A program made the translations under genes and the position numbers. Positions 1-6,073 of a stretch of DNA of 8,094 nt are shown piece after piece. A model generated the notes under the pieces. The model made no database searches and was not told where the DNA came from. It saw only the letters and a list, made by a program, of their open reading frames with translations. Position 1 is the stretch's first letter. The number at the start of each line of letters is the position of its first letter. The stretch is taken from positions 1 through 8,094 of the forward strand of contig JBGAIO010000107.1 in assembly GCA_044225415.1 (NCBI GenBank). The letters are read 5' to 3'. Origin of the DNA: JALORV01 sp044225415. GTDB taxonomy: Bacteria > Pseudomonadota > Gammaproteobacteria > Burkholderiales > Burkholderiaceae_F.

Positions 1-1
1 G

Positions 2-472
2 ATGATCACCCGTCGCCAGTTCGTCCTTGCCGCAGGTTCCACCGCCTTGCTCGCCGTGCTGCCGGCTTGGGCGCATCACGGCTGGACCAGCTTCGACCAG
101 GACAAGCCGCTGTATCTGTCCGGCACCGTCAAGTCGGTGCGCTGGCAGAACCCGCACGCGGAGTTCGTGCTGGTGGTGGCGAAGGACATTGCCGTGCCGG
201 CGGACCTCGCCGGCCGCGCGTTGCCTGCACAGAGCCAGACCGTTGATGGCCTCGGCATCCTGAAGCGCGCGGCGCTTCCCGCGCAGGCCGCCGGCGAATG
301 GGAGATCGAGCTCGCGCCGCTTTCGCGCATGAACGCGTGGCAGGTGCAGGAACTGAAGCCCGGCGACCGCGTCGAGGTGATCGGCTATGCGCTCGAAGGC
401 AAGCGCGTGATCCGGGCCGAGTATCTGTTTGCCAACGGCAAGGTGTCGGGGTTGCGGTCGAGTCCACAGTAG
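2..472 (+). CDS. DUF6152 family exported protein
   Basis: A 156-residue protein of unknown function that matches, from memory, the DUF6152 family of small proteobacterial periplasmic proteins. Residues 1-24 form an export signal: a twin-arginine-like start (TRRQF at 3-7), a hydrophobic stretch (about 8-21) and a likely cleavage site after AWA (24). The mature protein then starts with HHGWTSFD, the histidine-rich opening typical of this family, followed by the usual GTV..VRWQNPH segment (41-52). The rest reads as a small beta-rich domain with GDRVEVIGYALEG (121-133) and a final strand before YLFANGK. No catalytic motif is recognisable; the paired histidines could bind a metal, but that is a guess. 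The ATG sits at the window edge, so its ribosome site and any upstream partner are not visible. It is the only plus-strand gene and converges on the SnoaL-like gene. Confidence 0.88.
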   Translation: MITRRQFVLAAGSTALLAVLPAWAHHGWTSFDQDKPLYLSGTVKSVRWQNPHAEFVLVVAKDIAVPADLAGRALPAQSQTVDGLGILKRAALPAQAAGEWEIELAPLSRMNAWQVQELKPGDRVEVIGYALEGKRVIRAEYLFANGKVSGLRSSPQ

Positions 473-594
473 GTGTCGACCCATAGCGGTCCTCGGCGCA
501 TTCCGAAAGCGGCAGCCGATTCATGCCGGAAGCAGGTATCTGGCGTCAGGTTGGCCGCGCCGAAGACGGCTGCTCCGCGGCGATGAATTCGGCG
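473..594. other. Convergent intergenic region with weak nested dyads
   Basis: Space between two converging stop codons, where a bidirectional terminator would be expected. I see two nested imperfect inverted repeats: GCCGATTCAT (515-524) against ATGAATTCGGC (583-593), with one bulged base, enclosing GCCGCG (554-559) against CGCGGC (576-581). Neither is followed by a T-run on either strand, so this is at best a weak or Rho-dependent end. No open frame here looks coding. Confidence 0.3.
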
Positions 595-1002
595 TTACCG
601 CACTCCCGACTTCATGGGGACCTGAAGCTGTTCCCACGTATTCCACTCCTCCACGATCTTGCCGTCGACGATGCGCGCGATGTTGATGCCCACTAGGGTG
701 ACAGGCTCTCCGGTGGCGCGCATCTTCACGTGTGCTGTCATCCGCGTGGCGACCTTCTCGCCCTCTACGAACTGGTCGTTGACTTCAAAAGAGTCCTCGT
801 CGTAAGCGAAGAGATTGTGGAAGTACTTGATGCTCTGGCGAAATCCCTCCAGGTCGCGATCACCCGCCGAGGCATGCCCGACATAGTGCGGGGCAATGAC
901 CTCATCGAGAGCCGAAAGGTCGCCGACCGCATACATATCCACCAGTCGACGAAACACTGCCTTCCTGGACTCTGGACTGTCGTTCAATGGTGCATCACTC
1001 AC
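595..1002 (-). CDS. SnoaL-like / NTF2-fold ester cyclase family protein
   Basis: A 135-residue single-domain protein of the SnoaL-like polyketide cyclase (NTF2-like) superfamily, which folds as an alpha+beta barrel around a pocket. Family pattern: an N-terminal helix with FRRLVDMYAVGDLSALDEVIAPHYVGH (about 18-44), then the helix around EGFRQSIKYFHNLF, and C-terminal strands including ARIVDGKIVEEWNTWEQLQ (about 109-127), where IVDGKI.E.W is the typical SnoaL ending. The length is normal for the family. No signal peptide, so cytoplasmic. The chosen start is GTG, preceded by GGGGTGA three bases upstream, which matches the 3' part of an extended Shine-Dalgarno sequence. Members include true cyclases, dehydratases and many proteins of unknown activity, so no substrate is assigned. 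The gene is clearly less GC-rich than its neighbours (about 48% over 781-840), which may mean separate ancestry. Confidence 0.87.
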   Translation of the reverse strand: MSDAPLNDSPESRKAVFRRLVDMYAVGDLSALDEVIAPHYVGHASAGDRDLEGFRQSIKYFHNLFAYDEDSFEVNDQFVEGEKVATRMTAHVKMRATGEPVTLVGINIARIVDGKIVEEWNTWEQLQVPMKSGVR

Positions 1003-1005
1003 AGG

Positions 1006-1012
1006 TCACCCC
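1006..1012 (-). promoter_or_regulatory. Ribosome binding site deciding a GTG start
   Basis: On the minus strand the bases read GGGGTGA, ending three bases before the GTG at 1002. GGTGA pairs with the 5' side of the anti-Shine-Dalgarno region, for which a short spacer is right. It supports GTG 1002 as the start of the SnoaL-like gene; the nearby ATG at 1015 is followed at once by a stop (ATG GGG TGA). Confidence 0.5.
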
Positions 1013-1050
1013 ATCAGAGCTTGCAGTACGCCATGTGCCGGCAAAGGCGA

Positions 1051-1099
1051 TGGGGTCAGGTCTTGCCCGCTGTCTGGCAGCAGGCAAGGCACGACCCCA
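1051..1099. repeat. 49-nt imperfect palindrome (hairpin)
   Basis: Two 17-base arms, 1051-1067 and 1083-1099, are inverted copies matching at 14 of 17 positions. The outer seven pairs are TGGGGTC/GACCCCA; a two-base mismatch follows, then eight pairs including one possible G-U. The 15-base centre carries a further GCTG/CAGC stem (1069-1072, 1078-1081). It lies in the 232-base gap between the ABM and SnoaL-like genes. No T-run flanks it, so a classical intrinsic terminator is unlikely. A dispersed REP-like intergenic palindrome is the better guess: GGGGTCAGGTCTTG-type sequences are, as I recall, common in proteobacterial intergenic DNA. I see nothing else definite in 1003-1234. Confidence 0.6.
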
Positions 1100-1234
1100 G
1101 ATACAGGTGCGGCGATCTTGCTTCAAGGCGGTTTCGTTCGCAAGGCGCGCTGTCCGCTTCGGGGTGGCCAGCGCCGCTGGATCCGTCAGCTTTCGCGCAA
1201 TTCACTAGACGGTGGCCGACGGCCGTTCCTGCCG

Positions 1235-1525
1235 CTAGCCAGCGGCTTCGTAGTGGGAAACCTGCGGATGAGGGTCATAGAAGTGATGCAGAAGCCGCTT
1301 CCACTCCGCATAGCCGGCCGACTGACGAAACCCGACGGTATGGTCCTCCAGTGCCTGCCATCGCACCAGCAGGATGTACTCGTTCGGCCTCTCGACGCAT
1401 CGATGCAGTTCGTGTGAAACATACCCGGGCATCGACGCGATGATCTCCCGCGCGCGGCGGAAGGCCGCCTCGAACGCTTCCGTCTGACCAGGGCGTACCT
1501 GCAACGGCGCTACTTCGAGGATCAC
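1235..1525 (-). CDS. Antibiotic biosynthesis monooxygenase (ABM) family protein
   Basis: A 96-residue protein with the ABM dimeric alpha+beta-barrel fold. It starts MILEVAPLQVRPGQTEAFEAAF (first strand and helix), continues with the GYVSHELHRCVERPNEYILLVRW segment (34-57), and ends with the family-typical LEDHTVGFRQS..Y.EWKRLLHHFYDP (59-85) and a final HYE strand. Such proteins include cofactor-free quinol monooxygenases and many of unknown substrate; the activity here is not predictable. I chose the GTG at 1525 because GAAAGG lies six bases upstream and the product then begins exactly where the domain does. Starts at GTG 1585 or ATG 1570 would add 20 or 15 residues with no family resemblance. 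The GTG overlaps a TGA of the possible small ORF upstream (GTGA). The SnoaL-like gene follows on the same strand, so the two may be co-transcribed. Confidence 0.88.
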   Translation of the reverse strand: MILEVAPLQVRPGQTEAFEAAFRRAREIIASMPGYVSHELHRCVERPNEYILLVRWQALEDHTVGFRQSAGYAEWKRLLHHFYDPHPQVSHYEAAG

Positions 1526-1689
1526 GCGCGGCCTTTCGTGGGCACTGCACCGGACGGCGGAGACGACCATCGTCGCGCGTGCCACTGGCGCCCGTCCAGC
1601 GAAGAATGCAGTTCCTCCGGGATTGATGCGGCGCCACGTCGTTGTGCGCGGCGGGCCCGACGAATCATGACGGTCCTGCCAGCCGGCAT
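1522..1689 (-). CDS. Possible small ORF of 55 residues, unknown function
   Basis: A short frame that fills the gap between the membrane protein and the ABM gene. Its ATG shares a base with the stop of the upstream gene (TGATG, 1691-1687), and its TGA overlaps the GTG of the ABM gene (GTGA, 1525-1522); both arrangements are common in translationally coupled operons. The product would be very arginine-rich (for example IRRARRAQRR at 9-18) with no membrane segment or recognised domain. Against it, about 67% of third positions are G or C by my count, below what the clear genes here show, and the amino-acid composition resembles a chance frame in GC-rich DNA. A GGAGGAA sequence (1612-1618) lies inside it without a well-placed start downstream. 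Treat as a candidate only. Confidence 0.25.
   Translation of the reverse strand: MPAGRTVMIRRARRAQRRGAASIPEELHSSLDGRQWHARRWSSPPSGAVPTKGRA
1532..1537 (-). promoter_or_regulatory. Ribosome binding site for ABM gene
   Basis: GAAAGG on the minus strand, six bases before the GTG at 1525. It favours this start over the longer alternatives, neither of which has a purine-rich sequence at the right distance. Confidence 0.45.
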
Positions 1690-3095
1690 CACTGCCCCAG
1701 TCGGTCCATCACTTCCTGATAGCGGCGCGCCTCGGGCGCCACCGGATCGGACGGGAACTTCTGCAGCAGGTACTGCAGGATGCGGCGTGCATCCGCAGGC
1801 TTGTGCGAGTGCTCGGCGGTCAGCTGCGCGCCGATGAAGTAGATCTGCGGAATGTCCGGATGCCCGGGATGCTTCTTGTCGAAGCCGCGGATCAGCGTGG
1901 CAGCAAGCTGCGGCTGCCCCTTCTGCAGTGCGGCCCGCGCCAGCGGCACGATGTTCTCCACCGGCCGCGGCGACCAGTCGGCGCGACGCCCGAGTGCTTC
2001 CGCAACCAGGTCGAGCGCCTCGCGCCAGTTCTGCGACTTCACCAGCAGCGCCAGGTACTTCTCGGTGTGGTCCTCGACGCGCGGCCCGTAGTTCTCCGCG
2101 AGCAGCAGCGTGTGCAGCCGCGCGTGCAGCGACAGGTCCTGCGGCCGGTCGCGCAGGTCGTCCTGCAGCAGCTGGATCGCCTCCTTGATCTCGCCGGCGC
2201 TGACCATCTGCCCGATCAGCGCATCGCGCGTGCGGGCCTTGATGTCGGCATGCCGGCCGGTGCTGCTCATCAGCCGCTCCTCGCCGGAACCGACGACCGA
2301 GATGTCCAGCCGGTCCGCGTACTGGTACATGACATACCCGATCAGCGCGCAGATCACGTAACTGAAGTACCAGAAGCCCACCGACAGCAGGAAGATCAGC
2401 ACGACGCCGCCCGCGCCCAGGCCCGCGCCCGCGCCGCCCGCCTGGCCGGCCACCGTACCGGCGCCCAGCCCGCCGGCGCCGGCCAGGAAGGCCATGCCCC
2501 AGGTGCGCGACAAGTCGGCGAAGAACACGAACGCGCACAGCGCGCCATAGGGCTTGCCGATGCGCCGGATGACGTTGAACAGCTCGGTCGGGTTCAGCGC
2601 ACCGCGCAGGCTGCCGGTCATCACCAGCCGCATCGTCGCCGCGGGCATCAGCACGACGAACGCCAGGCCCCACACCAGCACGCCCAGCACCTCGTTGCGG
2701 CCGAGCACATAGTTCAGCGCGCCGGCGGCGACGCCGAAGATCATGTTCATCGCCACGTACTTGTAGGGCAGGTAGGGGCTGACGAGGTCCGAGTCGGTCA
2801 GCGGATAGTCGGACGGAACGAGATAGCCCTTGGACGAGCGTTCGATGATCTTGAAGCCGTAGCGGGCGCCGGCGACCAGCAGGCCGAAGACCGCCGCCAG
2901 CAGCAGCATCGCGCCGAAGGCGCCGAGCAGCAGCAGGGCCAGTGCGGCGACCAGCGCGCCCGACAGGCCGAGCACGCGCAGCAGCACCGCCTTGTCGAGC
3001 GGCAGCAGGAAGAACTTCTGCAGGCGTTTCCAGAACGGCTCGGCCGCCTGCTGGTTCGCGTATTCGTAGGTTGCGTCCATCCGCGTGTGCACCAT
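1689..3095 (-). CDS. Membrane protein with helical-repeat (TPR-like) C-terminal domain
   Basis: A 468-residue two-part protein of unassigned function. Residues about 40-260 are an integral membrane region: hydrophobic stretches near 41-59, 60-78, 113-130, 136-157, 183-210 and 230-258. Residues 204-230 are almost only Gly and Ala (plus a few Val, Leu, Thr, Gln) and probably form a flexible loop or part of a helix. From about 285 to the end the protein is soluble and helical, with TPR-like pairs: RDALIGQMVSAGEIKEAIQLL, SQNWREALDLVAEAL, LARAALQKGQPQLAATLI and DARRILQYLLQKFPSDPVAPEA, the last being the typical TPR spacing. The membrane half thus likely anchors a protein-interaction domain. ATG at 3095 is taken as start; TTG 3098 and ATG 3080 are alternatives, and none has a clear Shine-Dalgarno sequence. 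It follows the ABC permease by about 90 bases on the same strand, so it need not belong to the importer. Confidence 0.85.
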   Translation of the reverse strand: MVHTRMDATYEYANQQAAEPFWKRLQKFFLLPLDKAVLLRVLGLSGALVAALALLLLGAFGAMLLLAAVFGLLVAGARYGFKIIERSSKGYLVPSDYPLTDSDLVSPYLPYKYVAMNMIFGVAAGALNYVLGRNEVLGVLVWGLAFVVLMPAATMRLVMTGSLRGALNPTELFNVIRRIGKPYGALCAFVFFADLSRTWGMAFLAGAGGLGAGTVAGQAGGAGAGLGAGGVVLIFLLSVGFWYFSYVICALIGYVMYQYADRLDISVVGSGEERLMSSTGRHADIKARTRDALIGQMVSAGEIKEAIQLLQDDLRDRPQDLSLHARLHTLLLAENYGPRVEDHTEKYLALLVKSQNWREALDLVAEALGRRADWSPRPVENIVPLARAALQKGQPQLAATLIRGFDKKHPGHPDIPQIYFIGAQLTAEHSHKPADARRILQYLLQKFPSDPVAPEARRYQEVMDRLGQ

Positions 3096-3099
3096 CAAG

Positions 3100-3113
3100 A
3101 CCGGTTGCCCGGT
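3100..3113 (-). promoter_or_regulatory. Small hairpin directly before a start codon
   Basis: On the minus strand ACCGG-GCAA-CCGGT forms a 5-bp stem closed by a GNRA-type GCAA loop, ending four bases before the ATG at 3095. It takes up the position of the expected ribosome site. Stem and loop are read directly; any regulatory role is a guess. The rest of the gap to the permease stop (3114-3186) shows only a TTTTT run right after that stop, with no hairpin before it. Confidence 0.25.
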
Positions 3114-3186
3114 TCGTAGTTGTGGCAGTTTCGCGGAAGGCTAAGCGGCGCGCGCCTCGATGGATCGCGGACGGCGCAGGGAAAAA

Positions 3187-4026
3187 CTACAGCTTTTCGG
3201 TCTCTCCGGCACGCGGCTGCCACTTCATCAGCCGGCGCTCGAGGCTACCCACCAGCCCGTCGAGCAGCAGCGCGAACAGCGTCAGCACGACGATGCCGGC
3301 CATGACGGTGTTGATGTCGAAGGTGCCTTCGGCCTGCTGGATCAGGTAGCCGACGCCGCGCGCCGAGCCCAGGTACTCGCCGACCACCGCGCCGACGAAG
3401 GCCAGGCCGACCGAGGTGTGCAGCGACGAGAACACCCAGCTCGTCGCGCTGGGCAGGTAGACGTGGCGCAGCAACTGGTGGCGCGACGCGCCCAGCATGC
3501 GCGCGCTGGCGAGCACGGTGGGGCTCACCTCCTTCACGCCCTGGTAGACGTTGAAGAACACGATGAAGAACACCAGCGTGAAGCCGAGCGCGACCTTGGA
3601 GGCGATGCCCAGCCCGAACCAGACGGCAAAGATCGGTGCGAGGATGACGCGCGGCATCGAGTTCGCCGCCTTGATGTACGGGTCGAGGATCGCCGCCGCC
3701 ACCGGCGACAGGGCCAGCCACATGCCCATCACCAGGCCCAGCACCGTGCCGATGACGAAGGCCAGTACCGTTTCCACCAGCGTCACCCACAGGTGGCCGT
3801 AGATGTCGCGATCGACGAAGAACCAGTTCCAGATGCGCCGCAGGATCTCGACCGGCTCGCCGAAGAAGAACTTCGCCTGGTTGTCGTTATCGAAGAAGAA
3901 CGGCGGGATCAGCCCGGGCGCCGTCATCACGTACCAGAAGACGAAGAGCAGCACCAGCACGCCCACCTGCCAGTAGCGCAGGTTCTTAGCGTTGGGCCTG
4001 ATGGCATTCCACATGGGACTGGACAC
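3187..4026 (-). CDS. ABC transporter permease (SsuC/TauC-like)
   Basis: Inner-membrane permease of the importer, 279 residues, a normal length for the BPD_transp_1 family (SsuC/TauC/NrtB group). The first membrane segment is about 20-37 (VGVLVLLFVFWYVM); the core segments follow near 81-104, 107-125, 128-141, 145-161, 205-220 and 241-262. The cytoplasmic coupling motif that docks on the ATPase is at about 172-192 (ASARMLGASRHQLLRHVYLP), keeping the conserved Gly at 179 and the LP ending, with Ala where many have Glu-Ala. The gene begins three bases after the ATPase stop. The reported start is GTG 4026; ATG 4014 (four residues shorter) is equally possible, since neither has a strong ribosome site. 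Substrate is not inferable from the permease. Confidence 0.93.
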   Translation of the reverse strand: MSSPMWNAIRPNAKNLRYWQVGVLVLLFVFWYVMTAPGLIPPFFFDNDNQAKFFFGEPVEILRRIWNWFFVDRDIYGHLWVTLVETVLAFVIGTVLGLVMGMWLALSPVAAAILDPYIKAANSMPRVILAPIFAVWFGLGIASKVALGFTLVFFIVFFNVYQGVKEVSPTVLASARMLGASRHQLLRHVYLPSATSWVFSSLHTSVGLAFVGAVVGEYLGSARGVGYLIQQAEGTFDINTVMAGIVVLTLFALLLDGLVGSLERRLMKWQPRAGETEKL

Positions 4027-4029
4027 CGC

Positions 4030-4866
4030 CTACGCCGCGCGCTTCTGCTGCGCGTAGCCCTTCAGCACTTCCTCGCGCAGCACGTCCCAGATCGCCTGGT
4101 GCAGTTCGATGAAGTGCGGCGTCACGCGCACCTCGGCCACGTCGCGCGGCCGCGCGAGATCGATGACGAACTCGCCGATCGGCTGCGCCGCAGGCCCGGC
4201 CGACAGCACGACCACGCGGTCGCTCATCGCGATCGCCTCGTCGAGGTCGTGCGTGATGAACAGCACCGCCTTGCGCTTGGCGGCCCACAGATCGAGGACC
4301 TCGTTTTCCATCAGCTGCCGCGTCTGGATGTCGAGCGCGGAGAACGGCTCGTCCATCAGAATGATGTCGGGATCCAGCACCAGCGTCTGCGCGAGCGAGG
4401 CGCGCTTGCGCATCCCGCCCGACATCTGGTGCGGATAGCGGTCGCCGAAGCCGCTCAGGCCGACCCGCTGCAGCCAGTCGTCGGCCAGCGCGCCGGCCTC
4501 GGCGGCCGGCGTGCCGCGGAACTGCAGGCCGGCCAGCACGTTGTCGCGCGCGGTGCGCCAGGGCATCAGCGCCTCGCTCTGGAACATGTAGCCGGCGCGA
4601 CGATTGATGCCCTTCAATGGTTCGCCGAAGACGTGGACGGTGCCGGCGCTGGGCTCCAGCAGGCCGGCCGCCATGTTGAGCAGCGTGCTCTTGCCGCAGC
4701 CGGTCGGGCCTACGACGCTGACGAACTCGCCCGGCGCGATCGCCAGCGTGACGTCGCGCACGGCCGTGTAGCGCTGGCTGCGATCGTCGCGGCTGACGAA
4801 CGTGCAGGTGATGCCCGCGAACGCCAGCGCCGGAATCGCGGCCGCGGCGGTGCCTGTCCCGCTCAC
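4030..4866 (-). CDS. ABC transporter ATP-binding protein (SsuB/TauB/NrtD-like)
   Basis: Cytoplasmic ATPase of the importer, 278 residues from the chosen start. All nucleotide-binding motifs are intact: Walker A GPTGCGKST at 53-61, Q-loop Q96 (FQSEALMPW), signature MSGGM at 148-152 followed by RKR, Walker B IILMDEP at 168-174, D-loop SALD at 176-179 and switch histidine H206 (ITHDLDEA). The MPW after the Q-loop and the HDLDEA ending are typical of the nitrate/sulfonate/taurine group. The start is GTG 4866, eight bases after the stop of the binding-protein gene. The frame stays open far upstream through the binding-protein gene, but that part is an out-of-frame reading of the neighbour. No ATG lies between the stop and the Walker A motif, which makes GTG the best start; a GAAGGG sequence upstream overlaps the end of the preceding gene. 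Confidence 0.95.
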   Translation of the reverse strand: MSGTGTAAAAIPALAFAGITCTFVSRDDRSQRYTAVRDVTLAIAPGEFVSVVGPTGCGKSTLLNMAAGLLEPSAGTVHVFGEPLKGINRRAGYMFQSEALMPWRTARDNVLAGLQFRGTPAAEAGALADDWLQRVGLSGFGDRYPHQMSGGMRKRASLAQTLVLDPDIILMDEPFSALDIQTRQLMENEVLDLWAAKRKAVLFITHDLDEAIAMSDRVVVLSAGPAAQPIGEFVIDLARPRDVAEVRVTPHFIELHQAIWDVLREEVLKGYAQQKRAA

Positions 4867-4874
4867 GTCGTGCT

Positions 4875-5927
4875 TCAGCCCTTCGGGTACTTCGCGTTGG
4901 CCTTCTTCACGAAGTCGTTGGTGTAGACCGACTTGAGATCGATCTTCGCCTTCTCCATCGCCGGATCGACACTCGCCAGCGCGCGCAGCGCCGTAGCCGG
5001 CCCCTGGTCCGGGATCATGCCGTCGGGCGACAACGCGGGGCGCGCCTTCATGAACGCGTCGATGTAGACCGCGCGGTCGCCCAGCAGGTAGCTCTCGGGC
5101 ACCGTCTTCACGATGTCCGACGGCCCGGCCTGCTGGATCCACTTGTTGGCGCGCACGATGGCATTGGTCAGCGCCTGCACGGTGTTCGGGTTCTTCTCGA
5201 TGAAAGCCACCGGCGCATACAGCGTGGCCGCCGGCATCGGACCGCCGAAGACGCGGTCGGCTTCGGCGACGTCGCGCGTGTCGGAAATGATCTTGATGTC
5301 GTTGCCCCGTGCGAGGATCGTCATCACCGGATCGAGGTTGGAGATCGCATCGATCTGGCCGGAACGCATGGCAGCCACCGCACCCTGCGATGCGCCGACC
5401 CCTACGTACGACACGTCGGCCGGCTTCAGTCCCGACTTGGCGAGCACGAAGTTCGACATCACGTTGGTCGACGAACCCGGCGCGGTCACGCCGATCTTCT
5501 TGCCCTTCAGGTCGGCGACCGACTTGAAGTTCGGCATCGTCTTCGTGTTGACCGCCAGCACGATCTGCGGCGCGCGGCCCTGCAGCACGAAGGCGCGCAT
5601 CGGCTGGCCCTTGGCCGCCATGCTGATGTTGTGCTCGAACGCGCCGGACACCACGTCGGCGCTGCCGCCCACCACGGCCTGCAGCGCCTTGGCACCGCCC
5701 GCGAAGTCGACGATCTCGACATCGAGTCCTTCGTCCTTGAAGTAGCCGCGCTGCTCGGCGATGGTGAGCGGCAGGTAGTACAGCAGGTTCTTGCCGCCGA
5801 CGGCGATCGTGAGCTTCTTCTTCTCGGGCACCTGCGCGGCGGCGTCGTGCGACGCGATCAGCGCGGGAAGGGCGAGTGCGGCAATGCCGGCGAGCAGCGC
5901 CGCGCGGCGTGTAAGGCGTGAGTTCAT
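4875..5927 (-). CDS. ABC transporter substrate-binding protein (NMT1/SsuA-like)
   Basis: Periplasmic binding protein of the importer, 350 residues. Residues 1-31 are an export signal: LTRRAALLAG has a twin-arginine-like pair followed by a hydrophobic run, with likely cleavage after AAA at 29-31. There is no lipobox cysteine. The mature domain shows the NMT1/THI5-like pattern: KLTIAVGG (38-45), YYLPLTIAEQRGYFKDEGLDVEIVDF (about 50-75), GGAKALQAVVGGSADVVSG (77-95) and LKGKKIGVTAPGSST (140-154), where SxxN-type residues usually contact the ligand. The order binding protein, ATPase, permease forms a complete uptake operon. Candidate ligands in this family are sulfonates, nitrate, thiamine precursors or aromatic acids; nothing in the sequence picks one. 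ATG 5927 is supported by AGGGAGA just upstream. Confidence 0.93.
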   Translation of the reverse strand: MNSRLTRRAALLAGIAALALPALIASHDAAAQVPEKKKLTIAVGGKNLLYYLPLTIAEQRGYFKDEGLDVEIVDFAGGAKALQAVVGGSADVVSGAFEHNISMAAKGQPMRAFVLQGRAPQIVLAVNTKTMPNFKSVADLKGKKIGVTAPGSSTNVMSNFVLAKSGLKPADVSYVGVGASQGAVAAMRSGQIDAISNLDPVMTILARGNDIKIISDTRDVAEADRVFGGPMPAATLYAPVAFIEKNPNTVQALTNAIVRANKWIQQAGPSDIVKTVPESYLLGDRAVYIDAFMKARPALSPDGMIPDQGPATALRALASVDPAMEKAKIDLKSVYTNDFVKKANAKYPKG

Positions 5928-5931
5928 CGTG

Positions 5932-5938
5932 TCTCCCT
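5932..5938 (-). promoter_or_regulatory. Ribosome binding site of the importer operon
   Basis: AGGGAGA on the minus strand places GGAG five bases before the ATG at 5927. The left palindromic repeat begins only about 15 bases further upstream, close enough for its folding to matter if it is transcribed. Confidence 0.6.
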
Positions 5939-5953
5939 GGGCATTCGGTAGCT

Positions 5954-5979
5954 GTCATCCCCGCGCAAGCGGGGATCCA
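5954..5979 (+). repeat. Palindromic intergenic repeat, copy A
   Basis: A 26-base unit holding a perfect 8-bp stem, ATCCCCGC (5957-5964) and GCGGGGAT (5969-5976), closed by a GCAA loop, with GTC before and CCA after. It resembles the ATTCCC-N8-GGGAAT core of neisserial dRS3 repeats and the GTCATTCCCGC-type palindromes widespread in proteobacterial genomes (recalled, not searched). Copy B lies inverted 25 bases away. Confidence 0.75.
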
Positions 5980-6000
5980 CCTTGAATTTCGCTACGTCGG

Positions 6001-6027
6001 AAAATGGATTCCCGCTTGCGCGGGAAT
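6001..6027 (-). terminator. Possible intrinsic terminator after the CoA-transferase gene
   Basis: Reading the minus strand after the CoA-transferase stop (6074), the copy B hairpin (8-bp GC-rich stem, GCAA loop) is followed by CCA and then TTTT (6004-6001). The T-run is short and displaced by three bases, so termination would be weak, but position and orientation fit the end of the recR transcript. No convincing -35/-10 pair for the importer operon was found in 5928-6073. Confidence 0.35.
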
Positions 6028-6030
6028 GAC
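6005..6030 (-). repeat. Palindromic intergenic repeat, copy B (inverted)
   Basis: Inverted copy of the unit at 5954-5979, matching 24 of 26 bases. Read on the minus strand it is also a perfect 8-bp stem, ATTCCCGC and GCGGGAAT, with the same GCAA loop. The two differences are partners in one base pair (C-G in copy A, T-A here). Together the copies can form either two small hairpins or one long one over a 25-base loop. Confidence 0.75.
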
Positions 6031-6073
6031 ATCACAGCGTGCCGGCACCTGTCGGCGGCGCGCGCAGGCGATC

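Noticed and set aside
730..1443. Plus-strand frames opposite the SnoaL-like and ABM genes and the gap between them
   Set aside because: Both opposite-strand genes have family signatures and ribosome sites; these frames have neither.
1526..1585. N-terminal extension of the ABM protein from GTG 1585 or ATG 1570
   Set aside because: No ribosome site at either start and no family resemblance in the added residues; GTG 1525 has GAAAGG six bases upstream.
1612..1618. Strong Shine-Dalgarno-like GGAGGAA on the minus strand
   Set aside because: No ATG, GTG or TTG lies 4-12 bases downstream on that strand, so it does not define a gene start.
1803..3119. Plus-strand open frame (438 codons) opposite the membrane protein
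   Set aside because: Same shadow composition, and the opposite strand encodes clear membrane segments and helical repeats.
3160..4926. Long plus-strand open frame (588 codons) opposite the permease and ATPase
   Set aside because: Rich in His, Arg, Gln, Asp and Glu with no domain pattern; a typical antisense shadow in GC-rich coding DNA.
4030..5958. One continuous 642-codon minus-strand frame that would fuse an upstream region to the ABC ATPase
   Set aside because: The upstream part is an out-of-frame reading of the substrate-binding-protein gene, whose own frame has a signal peptide and family motifs. The ATPase domain is complete from GTG 4866.
5954..6030. A minimal CRISPR array
   Set aside because: There are only two units, they are inverted and palindromic, with one 25-base interval and no cas genes nearby.
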